Below the pieces are notes generated by a model, which was not told where the DNA came from, did not search any database, and saw only the letters and a list, made by a program, of their open reading frames with translations. Shown here one piece after another: positions 42,129 to 53,300 of a stretch of 64,000 nt of DNA (position 1 is its first letter; every line of letters starts with the position of its first letter). This DNA is from Nocardia rhizosphaerihabitans (GTDB lineage: Bacteria > Actinomycetota > Actinomycetes > Mycobacteriales > Mycobacteriaceae), in assembly GCF_014646295.1 (NCBI RefSeq), contig NZ_BMNE01000007.1, positions 223,714 through 287,713 of the forward strand, read 5' to 3'. Made by a program: the position numbers and the translations under genes.

Positions 42129-44333
42129 CTAGGCAAACTGAGGGTTTTCAGCGTCCTGAATGATGTCCGGCTCCTCGGGCTCCTCCGGTTCCTCCGGTTC
42201 CTCCGGTTCCTCGGGCTCTTCCGGCTCCTCGGGCTCTTCCTCCGGTTCGTCGGGCGCTGCCGAGTCCGGCGGCGATCCCCACACAGCGGGGTCGGGCGGC
42301 AGCGGCGCGACATAGTCTTCGATCGTCGGCTGCTCGTACTTCTCGAGCTTGGATCGAGTCTTGGCCCGCAGATCGGTGGCCTTCGGCTGGTAATGGTCCG
42401 TCCCCGGCCCGCCGGTCCCGTACTCCTTGCCGAGCTGCTCACTGCGCAGCAGGGCCCGCTGCCACCAGCTGTGCTCGTCCCCGAGCGGACGGATGACCGG
42501 TGTGGCCTCGGTGTCGGACTTGTGGTCGACAGCCTCGGGATCGACGCGGACCATGCGCAGGTCGTCGGCGCGGGCCTGCGCATGATCGGCCTTGCGCTGG
42601 GCGTCGTCGGCGCGCGCCTGGAATTCGTCGGCCCGGCGCTGGTGCGCGTCGGCTCGCGTGCGTGTGGAGGTGTGTGTCTCCTCCGCGCCGGTGTGCGCGG
42701 CACGCGCCAGAGTCAGCTCCTGTTCGGCCCGCTCGACCTGCTGCGGATCGGGATCGTCGGTCGCCCGCAGTTCCGCCATCCTGTCCTCGGCGGTGCGCAA
42801 CTGTCCCCTGGTCTGTTCGGCACGCGTCCGCGCCTCCTCGGCCGCGTTGTCCTCGGTCATCGCCCGCCGCTGCTGCATATCCGCGCGCCGCTGCACGGCG
42901 TCGGCAGCGTTCTGCGCGCGATCGGCGTTCGCCTGGGAGGTCTGCGCCCTGTCCTGCATGTCGGCGGCCCGATCCGCCATGCGGCTGCCCCACTGCGGTT
43001 GCCGGTCGACCGACTCCTGCCCGTCGGGTGTGCCGAGCGCCCGTGCCCGTGCGTGGTTCTCGACGTGCTCCGAAGGCGCGGCACGCAATTCGGGTTGGGC
43101 TTGGCGAACCTGCCGGTAGTAGTCGCGCAGGTTCGCCGCGTCCGCCCGGTCCAGCGCGCGCAGGCTGCGCTGGTGTCGCGGGGTCGCTTCCTCCGACGCG
43201 TCCACCGTCGGCCGGGCCACCCGCGCGGGCCGCGGAATCGGGGAATCGGTCGCCGATCCGCCCGCGGCCGCGACCTGGCTCGCCGGAACGTACACATTCC
43301 CTTCGGCATCGAGCTGGAAATGCCGGAGGAACCCGGTCCGCGCCGACCCCCGTGGCACCCGGTTCAGGTGGAACAGCCCACGGGCGCCACCGGCCATCCC
43401 GCCGCGGAATCCGCCACCGGCCGCACCGAGGCCGAACCCGCTCGCGGTGAACGAACCCTGCCAGTCACCACTGTTCATCGCGGTGGCCATCGATCCGCCG
43501 ACGGTGCCGACCGCACCGGCGAACGCGCCGATCGCCGCGCCGCGGCCCACGTCGCCCGCGCGACCGAGCCGGTTGGTGACCCTGCCGATGGAGGCGTCGA
43601 ACCCGATGCCGCCCCAGTGCGCCGAGGCCCGGCCGAACAGCCCGCTGGCGAAGGACGCGCCGAAGGAGACCAGGGTCTGGTTGCCGTCGAAGTGGCGGCG
43701 TGTCCCCGCCGCCAGCTGCCCGCCCTGGATGGTCACGTCCACCAGCACCGATTGCACACCCGACACCGCGCCTTTCACGGCGTAGGTGGCCAGGTTCTTG
43801 ACCACCAGCTTGGTCCACGCCTGCTGCCCGACGCTGCCGAACGCCCGCAGAATCACCTGCTCGATCCGGGTGATCACCAGGTCCTCGATCCGCCGCAGGG
43901 TGGACCTGGTCCCGGCCACCGCCGCCGCCTCGACCGCGGGCGCGGTCGGCGGAAACATCCACGCCCACAGGATCTCCAGCGCGAGCAGCACGAACGAGAC
44001 GATCATCATCAGCTTCGCCGCCTGCACCGTAGTGCCGAAATCGAAAGCGGCATCACCGAGTTCGTCGAACGCGGCGGCCAGGGACGCCACCGAGCTGTCC
44101 CCGTCGAGCAGGTCGTCGAACAGTGCCGCGATGGTCTCGGCGCCCGCTCCCTCGCGGTACGCGCCGGACGCCTTGTCCCTGACCTGTTCCAACGGGCCGA
44201 CCTGCGCGGCAATCGCTTTCGCCGCGTCGTTCCACGCTTCGCCGATGGCGAAGAGCAGGTCCTCGTTCCCTTCGGGCAGGTCGACACCGACCAGCCAGCC
44301 CAGCCATTTCAGATCGTGCGGAATATCGATCAT
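42129..44333 (-). CDS. WXG-like toxin-associated protein with coiled coil and acidic tail
   Basis: 734 residues. The first 40 (DLKWLGWLVGVDLPEGNEDL) match the N-terminal WXG100-like domain found on large nocardial type VII toxins. A helical region follows, with one hydrophobic segment (AAKLMMIVSFVLLALEILWA), then a Gly/Ala-rich stretch. A long Ala/Arg/Gln/Asp coiled coil (residues about 440-610, DRAQTSQANADRAQNAADAV) comes next. The C-terminus is a Glu-Glu-Pro repeat. The start is only 4 bases after the giant gene's stop. It may be a structural or presenting partner rather than a toxin, since no enzymatic fold is visible. Confidence 0.65.
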   Translation of the reverse strand: MIDIPHDLKWLGWLVGVDLPEGNEDLLFAIGEAWNDAAKAIAAQVGPLEQVRDKASGAYREGAGAETIAALFDDLLDGDSSVASLAAAFDELGDAAFDFGTTVQAAKLMMIVSFVLLALEILWAWMFPPTAPAVEAAAVAGTRSTLRRIEDLVITRIEQVILRAFGSVGQQAWTKLVVKNLATYAVKGAVSGVQSVLVDVTIQGGQLAAGTRRHFDGNQTLVSFGASFASGLFGRASAHWGGIGFDASIGRVTNRLGRAGDVGRGAAIGAFAGAVGTVGGSMATAMNSGDWQGSFTASGFGLGAAGGGFRGGMAGGARGLFHLNRVPRGSARTGFLRHFQLDAEGNVYVPASQVAAAGGSATDSPIPRPARVARPTVDASEEATPRHQRSLRALDRADAANLRDYYRQVRQAQPELRAAPSEHVENHARARALGTPDGQESVDRQPQWGSRMADRAADMQDRAQTSQANADRAQNAADAVQRRADMQQRRAMTEDNAAEEARTRAEQTRGQLRTAEDRMAELRATDDPDPQQVERAEQELTLARAAHTGAEETHTSTRTRADAHQRRADEFQARADDAQRKADHAQARADDLRMVRVDPEAVDHKSDTEATPVIRPLGDEHSWWQRALLRSEQLGKEYGTGGPGTDHYQPKATDLRAKTRSKLEKYEQPTIEDYVAPLPPDPAVWGSPPDSAAPDEPEEEPEEPEEPEEPEEPEEPEEPEEPDIIQDAENPQFA
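42167..42249. repeat. 9-bp tandem repeats coding Glu-Glu-Pro
   Basis: About nine imperfect copies of a 9-base unit (GGTTCCTCC/GGCTCCTCG type) encode the acidic EEPEEP tail of the 734-residue protein. Length is likely to vary between strains. Confidence 0.7.
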
Positions 44334-44337
44334 CGGT

Positions 44338-47300
44338 TCACAGGTTCAGAAAGTCCGGCGATTCCGCAGGCGGGTGCTGATGTTCGGTCACCTGGCCGGT
44401 CACGGGATCCCACGAAAGCTCCATCTTGCAGTCCTGGCACTGTGCGGGGTCGAGCGGGGCGGCCGACCGGATCTGCGACGAGTGGATGTGGCCCAGCACG
44501 ATCCCCTCGATGTCGCCGGTGTAGGCGAACCATTCGCCGCCACCGAATTTGACGGACTTCGGCGCTTCCGCGCTGCCGATGTAGTCCTCGGGATCGATGA
44601 CGTCGAGCGGGGACAGCTCGAGTTCGAACAGGTAGATCGACTCCCCGTCGCGCAGCTGCCCGGCCATCTCCGGCGTCGCGGCCACCGACTTCGCCACCCG
44701 CTGATCCAGCGTGACCGACTGGAAGGCATCGGCGTCCTTGAGCCGCTCGAGGTCGCGGCTGCGCGCCTCGCTGTACGCGGGACGGGCGACCTTGTAGATC
44801 TCCGACCGCTGTGCCGGCGGGAGCTTGTCGAACGCTGTCACCGACAGCGCGTCCGCTTCGCCCAGCAGGCCGAGCTGCCTCGCCGCAGCCGTCAGATACG
44901 GCTCCAGAAGGTCGAACTCCGCGGTGCGCAGCTCTCCCGCGCGCTGGGTGACCAGGGTCTGATTGATGCGCGAGGCCCCCTGCTGTTCCTTCGTCGCGGC
45001 GGTTTTGTAGCTGGCGACCGGTTTCAGGGTGCCCCATGGCCGCATCGTCGATGTTCGTGAGAAGGGCCGGACATGGTTCGTGATCGCTTGGCTCAGTGGC
45101 GCATCGAAGATTTCACGGGGATCGAGCACACCCGGCCGACCGGCGCGGATCGCATCTTCGAGACCGGGGGCGGCGGTGGCCGCCCGCCAGGCGCGGCTGC
45201 TGAGACCGGTCTCGGCCTCGATCTGCTCGGCCGCTTCCTGCGTCAGCTTCAGCGCACGGTAGTACGTCGTTGTCCCCAGCGATTCCGAGAAGGCGTGCCG
45301 CATGTCGAACACGGATTCCTCGGTCCACTTCCGCGCTCGCACGAACTCCAGGAACGCGGGCCGGTACGTCTCCGAGACGACACCCGGATCGATCAGCAGT
45401 TGCCGGAAGTCACGGGTGGGGCCGAACTTCTGGTTGAGGCTGTCGAGGTCACCCAGAATCGCCGCGGCCTTGTCGCCGTAGCGCCGCCCGGCGTACTCGT
45501 CGTGATCGGTGATCCCGGTCGCGGCGTTCGCCAGCCAGGCACGACGATTCGGCTCCGAACTGTTGCGAAGAACCTCGAGCGCCCAGAGCGCTAAATCGTG
45601 CTGCGGCCTGCTGGGCGAGGTGAGCTCCCCCGTGGCGGAATCGAGGGACACCGTCGACTCGAATGCCTGTGCCAGTTCGTCTCCCGACTGCGACGTTCCG
45701 TACCCTTCCGCGGTCGGAACGGCCGTGTCCCAGCCGTACGCCGACCGCGCGCCCATCCCGACCGACGACAAACTCTCGAACTGGTTGAGGTACTGCAGGG
45801 GCACCTCGATGCCGTCGGCGAACCGGTGTTCGGGCAGCCACCAGAACGGGTCGATCAGGCGCACCGCGGTGACCTTCCCCGCCGCGTCGGTGACGACACC
45901 GGCGACCACGTGCGCGTGCTGATGCGTCAGGTCGGTGAAGGGGTGCCGTCGGCCCACCTCGAGCCGCCGGGTGGACAGGACCACGGTGTCGCCGCGGTCG
46001 AGCAGGTGCTTGATCCGATCCCCCGCCCATTGCGCGACCGGTGAACCGACCATCGGCGTCCCGGATTCCCACCGCCGCATCACCTCGAACAGCGGCGCCA
46101 ACTGCTCGCCGAGCGGATCGGTCTCGACGAACCCCCACGATGCCTTCAGGAATTCGGCGAATCCGGCCGATGTTCGAGCGTCCTGGCGCGACAGCCAGTT
46201 CCAGAACGCGGCCGAGGCGTCCTCCTCGGACAGTCCGAGGGTGTCGATCCGTTCCATTTCCGCGGCCACGCGGTCCCACGTTGACAGGTCCGCCCAGCTG
46301 TTCATCCACGCCTGCCACTCGGACTCCAGGCTCAGCACCTCTTTCGCGAGCGTCGCATCGCCGAGGATGTCGGTCACCAGATCCACGCCGAGCGACATCG
46401 GATGCGCGAAACCCATGTCGTCCACGGCACGCTTGGACAGGGTGCGGCCCGAGCTGCCGGTGAGGACCGTCGGCCACAGCGCCGCGCCGGTGACGCCGGG
46501 CAGGCCGCCCTCGATCCCGGCGTATCCCTCGTGCTTACCGGTGTAGATCGCCCAGGCCTTCTCGATCACCGCGGGCCACAGCGGGTGACCGGCCTCGTGC
46601 GCCGCGTACGCCATGTCCGTGCCGACGGCGTAGAACCGGTCGTCCACCTCGATCCAGACCTCACGGCGGACCGGGTCGTCGAACGCCGAGGCGCGGGGCG
46701 CCGGACGCCCGCTCTCGTCGACGACCTCCTCGGTGAACCGCACTTTCCAGCCGCCGCCGTCGCGCGGCTGGATCATCGCCTGCACCCATATCGGATGTTT
46801 GGCGGCCAGGCCGATCAGGTCGGCCATCAGATAGCAGGTGCCGATGTCGCCCTGCTTCACATCGGTCGCGGCCGGAAGTCCACCGGCGCCGAACAGCGGG
46901 CCGGTCACCCGAATCAGTGCCGGTACGGTCACACCGGCGTCCACGAGCACCGACCGATCGACCGCGTGCCAGGTCGACACCTCGGTCCCGACGGCCTCCG
47001 CATACACCAGGACTCGGTCCGGTGTGCCCGTGTCCAGCCGCACCGCGACCCGCGACCCGGCCTCCAGTGGCACCAGCACCCCGTTCGACTCGAACTCCAG
47101 ATCGGTGCGGATCTTGACGAGCGCGGCGGGCAGGAGGTCCTGGCTGTCCGCCTCGTACCGATGCGCCAGGATCGAGTCGGCGGCCGTCAACGGGACGTCC
47201 CGATCGGACAGGTCGTTCTGCGGCGACAGGACGGTGCGGTCCGCGCCGGTTCCCGCGAGGTCGAGCGCGCGATCGCCGACCACGACGCGGGCGTGCACCG

Positions 47301-50300
47301 GCCAGTATGCCGGGGTCGCGACCGCGTCCCAGCCGTGTGCGAACCGGGTGCCCGGCCCGGCGGAACTCAGCAGCAGGAACTGGTTGAGATGGCGCACCGA
47401 CACGATGCGCGACGACACGACGCCGTTCGGGACGTCGATCCAATCGGTCGAGTCACGCAACTCCAAGGCGATCGCGCGACCGTTCTCGGTCACCACTCTC
47501 GTCACCGCGAGGCCGTGCCCGGCCAGCAATCCGGAGTGGGGGTGGACGTTTCCGCTCCGCACGAGGCGAGTGCCGACGGTGACGTTGTCGCCGCGCGCGA
47601 GCAGCGCGCTGATCCGATCGGCGACCCACTGGGTGAGCACCGAGGACTCGTCGAGTGGTTGGCCGGACTCCCACCGCGCCATTTCGGTGTGCAGCACCTC
47701 GAGCGCGGGAGCCAGCGCCGCGTACCGGTCGGCACGGAGCGTTTCGCGCAGGAAGGTCCGGAACCCCGCCGAGGTGTGCGCGTTGGTGCCATCGAGCCAC
47801 TGGCGATACCGCGGTTCGTTCGGATCGATCGCGGAGTTCGTTCCGTGCAGCGAGTGCCACACGCTCCTGGCCCGGTCCCAGTTGGTGTGGTCGGCCCATT
47901 TGTTCATCCACTCGCGCCACGCGGGTTCCAGGTCGAGGATCTCCGCGGCCAGCTCGAGCGCGTCGCGGTGCGCGTTCTCGTCCGGCACACCGGGTACCAC
48001 GATCAGCTCGGCGAGCGCGTCCTGTCCCAGGGTGAGCGGGTGGGCGAAATAGTGGTCGTCCATGGCGCGCGAGGGGACCAGCCTGCCGTGCCTGCCGGTC
48101 ACGGTCGGCGGCTCGAACGCGGCGGCGGTGGCGGCGGCGCTGCCGCCTTCGATACCGACATAGCCGCGGTGGTCGCCGCCGCGGTACTTGGCCCACGCCT
48201 TCTCGATCACCATCGCCCACAGCGGCATCCCCGATTTACGTTGCGCGTAGGGACGTTCGGCGTCGTAGACATAGAAGTTCCGGTCGACCGAGATCCACAC
48301 TTCCCGCCGGTGCAGGTCGTCGACCTGCTCGGTGAACCGCACATCGAACGTGCCGTCGTGCATATCCATGATCATGTCGTGGATCCAGTTCGGATGCTGC
48401 TGGGCGAGACCGATCAAATCCGCCATCAGGTAGCAGGTTCCGAACATCCCCTGCTCGACGTCGAGCACCGAGGGCAGCCGGTCGGGGTCGAACAGGAGAT
48501 TGTCCATCCGGACGACCTGCGGCACTTCGACTCCGCGTCCGGTCACCGCGTCCTTGTCGAACTGGTGCCACTGCGGCGTGGAGTTCTGTTCCGAAGCGGC
48601 CCAGAGCCATACGTGGTTGTCGTGCACCCTCAAGGGGACTCGCGCCTTGCCCGGCAAGCGCACCCGGTGACCGCTGTAGGCGTCGAGCGAGAAGCCTTGG
48701 CGCGGAATGTCGGTCGCGGCCGATGGCAGCGCGAACTCCGATGCGGGCGGCGCGGTGGCGACGACCGGGGCGATCGGCGCCACGACAGTCGGTCGGGTGG
48801 ACCGCCGAATGGGCGGAGCCACCGGCTGATTCGTCGACAGTTCGACGACCGACATCGTCGACGGCGCCTGGCTGGGGCGGGTCGCGCGGTTCGGGACCGG
48901 CGGCGCCCCCTGGTCCGCACCGAAGCCGATGCGCTGGGTGGGCAGGTAGTCGTGGCCGTGCGCTCCCCAGCTGCCCGGTCCGGCGGACGAGAGCATGAGG
49001 AAGGCGTTGAGATGGGTCTGGGTCACGGTGATGAACGCGGCCGGGTCGTACATGCTCCGACCCGGATCGACAACGACGACGCCGGTGACATGTCCGGTCG
49101 CCGCATCGGTTTCCACACCGAGCACGGTGTAGGCGTGGCCGCTCAGCAAGCCGAGGTTGCCTGGCGCGTCCTGGTCGAGATCACCCCTGGTGCCGAGGAC
49201 GACCGCGTCGCCGTGATCGACGAGGTAGCCGATGCGGTCGAGTGCCCACTGGGTGAGCGCCGTTCCCGTCGGCTGGGGACGGCCGGATTCCCAGTCCCGC
49301 ATGGCGTCCCACAGCGCGGTCGCCCGCAGCAGCCGATCGAAGCTCGTGGGGTCCATCGTGGACCGGAGGAAGGCCCGGAAGCCCTCGGCCACATAGGGAT
49401 TGTGTTCCGGACCCGCCTGGGTCTGGTTCTTGATGCGATCGCGCCATGCCTGCTCCAGCTGGAGGACGTCGCGGGCGAGCGCCGAGCTGCCGACCAGGGC
49501 GGCCAGCGCGTCCTGCCCCATCGTCATCGGGTGGGCGTACCCGAGATCATCGGTCGCCCGGAGTCGTGATGGCCGTCCGATCGAGTTCCACGCGTGCATC
49601 GGAGCCAGGATCGCCGCAGTGGCCGCCGCGGTGCCGCCGCTGATACCGGCGTAACCCCGATCGCCGCCGACATAGATCGCCAGCGCCTTCTCGATCACGA
49701 CCGCCCACAGCGGCCGCCCCGGCTCGTGGACGCCGTAGGCCAGGCGCTGGTCCGCGCCGGATCCGACCGCGTAGAACCGCCGGTCGACCGGGATCCAGAT
49801 GTACCCGGTGGGTCCACTGAACCGCACCGCGAAGCCGCCGTCGCGTTCCTCGACCATCTGCTGGATCCAGTCCGGGTGGGTGGTGGTGAGGCTGCGGAGC
49901 AGACTCTGCAGATAGCAGGTGCCGAGCCCGATCTGCCCGGTCTCGTGCGCGTACGGCAGCCCGTCCTGCCCGAACAGGTCACCGAGGACCCGGACGACGT
50001 GCGGCACTGCCAAGCCCGCGGTGGCGAGGTCCGCTTCCGCAACCAGCTGCCACTGCGCCTGCCGCTCGTGCTTGATCCACACGTGGTCGGGGTAGCTCGT
50101 GGTGCGGCGGGCGGCGATGCGGGTACCCGCGGCGAGGTGCAGCGGTCCGGTCGCGGTCGGCAGGGTGACTCCGGTGGGCGGTACCAGGATGTCGGCGGCG
50201 GGCAGCTGACCGTCGGCGCCGGGCTCGTCGAGGGTCGTCGGTGTCACCGCCGCCGGATAGGTCTGTGGTGCGGCGGGATTCAGCTCGGGTCCGATCGGCA

Positions 50301-53300
50301 CGCCGTGGGCGTTCTCGATGATCGGCAGCGTGAAGCGTTTGCCGAGTTCGGTGTTCGAGTACACGTACCCCTGGTCCGCCAGCTCCTGCCGGGTCAGCTG
50401 GATCGTGATGCCGCGACCCGCGTCGTAGAGCGTCAGTTGTGCGTCGGGGTCGTTCTCCGCGGCATCGGTCCACACGATCAGCAGCTGCGCCCGCTCCCAT
50501 TCCGTCTGGTCATCGGTCGTGGTCGTGGTCGGCTCGGGCGCCGCGGGCGCGCCGTCGGTGACCGTGCTCAGCCACATCGCCACCCGACTGTCGCGTTCGG
50601 CGTCGACGTCTGCCGCGGGGATCCAGCTTCCGGCGTCGGTGTCGTACTCCCGGTCGTACAGGCTGAGCTGCACATCGTGCTGGTCCTCGGCTTTGCGCAC
50701 CGCGGCAACGGCTTCCAGCAGCAGCAGCGGCCAGATCGGGTCGGTGGCCGTGCCGGTGAAGTCCATGGTGGTGAAGCGGTCGACCCGGACCCAGCGGGGA
50801 CGCCCACGCACCATCAGCAGCACCCCGAAATCCCGATCCAAGGAGGTGAACATCGAGACGAGGCGCTTCCGGTGGGTGGTGACGAGGTCCCGAAGTTGCT
50901 CCAGCACCGCGGAATCGGGGGCGAGATCGATGTGTGCCAAGTCGTCGATCGATGGACCGGTGGTGGCGAACACCCGGTGGGCGAGTCGACGCAGCGGGCG
51001 CAGACCGAGCCGGTCGGCTTGGTCAGCGGCCACCGACACCGGGGCGGCGGCGCCGCGGTACAGCAGCACCCGGTCCGGTGCCGCGGGGTCCTGCTCGACG
51101 CGAACGAGTTCGTCGACCGCCAGCGTGATCGGACCGGTCGACGTCGGCAAGGTCAGTTCCCGCGCGAACCGCCCGTTGGCCGCGTCCAGGCGGTAGCCGT
51201 CGCTGTGCAGGGCGCGGCCGGTTACCCAGCCGGTCCCGTCCGCCCCGGTGACAAAGTAGGACCGCTCACCGTTGTCGTCGACGCGTACACGCGTCGACAG
51301 AGCGCGGTGCCGCAGGATTCCCCCCGGCAACGGTCGCAGCGTGGTCCCCGCCTCCGTGGTGATGGTGGGCAGATCGCGCGGCCACACGCGGGAACCCTTG
51401 GTCTGCAACGCCGTCTCGACCAGCTGACTCGTCGCGCCGTCGGGGGCGATCGGGAGCGGTCGACGCGCCGCGGTGCCGAGCGGCGCGGCCGCCTGCTCCG
51501 ACGTCGGCCTGCTGCCCCGCCAGTCCTGCTCGATCCAGCCCGGTTCGCTCGGGGTGCGCCCGGAGCCGATGTAACGCAGGTGTCGGAAGTCCTCGGCCAC
51601 CAGCATTCTCGGCATGACCGGCCCGGCACTGCCGGGCTGCCCGCGCATCAGGTACAGCAGCGCGCTGCCGTTGTGCTGCGACATGTCGAACCCGTACTCG
51701 CCGTTCGCGTCGGCCAGCACGGTGAGCACGCCCGCCCGCACCTCGATCCACGCCGAGGCGGCGGCCCGGCCCGCGCCGAGCAGCGACGCGGGGGTGATCG
51801 TCTTGCCGTCGAATTCGCCCGACGGGACGGCCCACATGTTGCCGCGCTCGTCCATCACCAGGATGGCGCGCCGGTTCATCGGCGACGACGTCAGGTGAGT
51901 CGGCTGCTGGTGGCCACCATTCAGGTTCGCCGACCACCGGGTGTCGAAGAGGCTGCCGTCGGATCGGTACAGCAGGCCGTCGGGTCCGACGACGAGGCGA
52001 CGCTTCTCGTGCAGGCCGATGTCGACCGGCGGGGCGGTCACCTCGGGCAGCGGCGCGACACCGGCGAGCACGATCTCGTCGGCGGCGGTCCGGCGCTCGG
52101 GCACCGGGACGGAAGTACCGGCGAAGACGGGCCGACCGGAGGCGGGAGTGACGCCCGATTCCGGTCCGTGCTGCTGCGCGGCGAGTTCCGTGCCGTAGTC
52201 GGGCACTGCCCGCAGTGATTCCATCGCGCGCGCGAGTTCCGTCGCCTGCGCCGCCGTGGTGTCCTCGGTCGGCGCGGCGAAGACGTCGTCCTGCTCCGCG
52301 AGCAGGGTGTCGAGTCCGGTCAACGACACCACCCGACCGTGCTGCGGTGCCATTTCGATGTGGCCGAGCAGGAATTCGGTCACCTGATGGTCGCTGATCA
52401 ATCCGTCGATCCCGCGCGCGTCGAGCACGACCGGTCGGCCGTCGAAATCGAGCACCCCGACCTGTCCCGCAGGACCACTGTGTAGAACGAACAGATGCCG
52501 CGTGCCCGTGCCGAGCAGCATGATCTCCGCCCGACGGGCAGGCCGCCACTGCGCCACCGCCCCGGAGAAATCGGACCAGTCCCCGTCGAACCACTGATCG
52601 ATAGCGTTCTCCCACAGCGGCGCATCGTGGTCCGCGGATACGCGCGCGGAACTCGCCGGAATCGGTGGCAGCTCCTTGTCGAACCAGGGTGCCACGGTAT
52701 GCGGGGCCTTCGGGGTGCGCGGAACTCCGGCCAGGACCGCGAGCAGCCGTCGCACGGCGGCGCCGACCACGCGGCGCGTCCCCTGACGCTGTGGTGTCCC
52801 GCTCGGGTGCACCTGCCCCCTGCCCGACGGCTGCGCGGACACCGTCGCGAGGTTGTAGTGGCCCCCGGCCACCTCCCGCCGGAGCAGGTAGTGCCGTGCA
52901 CTGGATCCGGTGGCCGCGTGCGTCTCGACGATGTTCCCTGCGTCGTCCATCACCGCCAGGTCGATGCCGTACCGCCGGGCGGCGGCCACGACCAGGAAGT
53001 CGGCGGCATCATTGGCGTACGTCCCGTCCCGCCGCAACGCGGTGACATCGTCGAGGAACTTCTGTGCGCGAGATACCCCCTCCTCGACGGCGACGAAGTG
53101 CTCGAATTCGGCGCGCCGGTCGAGCAGATAGTCGACGAGATCCGCGCGGATGGTCGCGTGATCCTGGCCGATGATGGCGGAAACGGCACGGAAGAAGCAG
53201 TTTCCGTCGGCCGCGATGGTGGTGACGCGCGCGTCGGCGGGCAGCTGCCGAAGCTGGTCACCGGTGGGGGCGAAGTCGATCGCCGCGGTGTCGATGCCGA

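Noticed and set aside
42393..44552. 719-codon plus-strand frame opposite the 734-residue protein
   Set aside because: Opposite an operon with coupled starts; Arg- and Gly-rich shadow.
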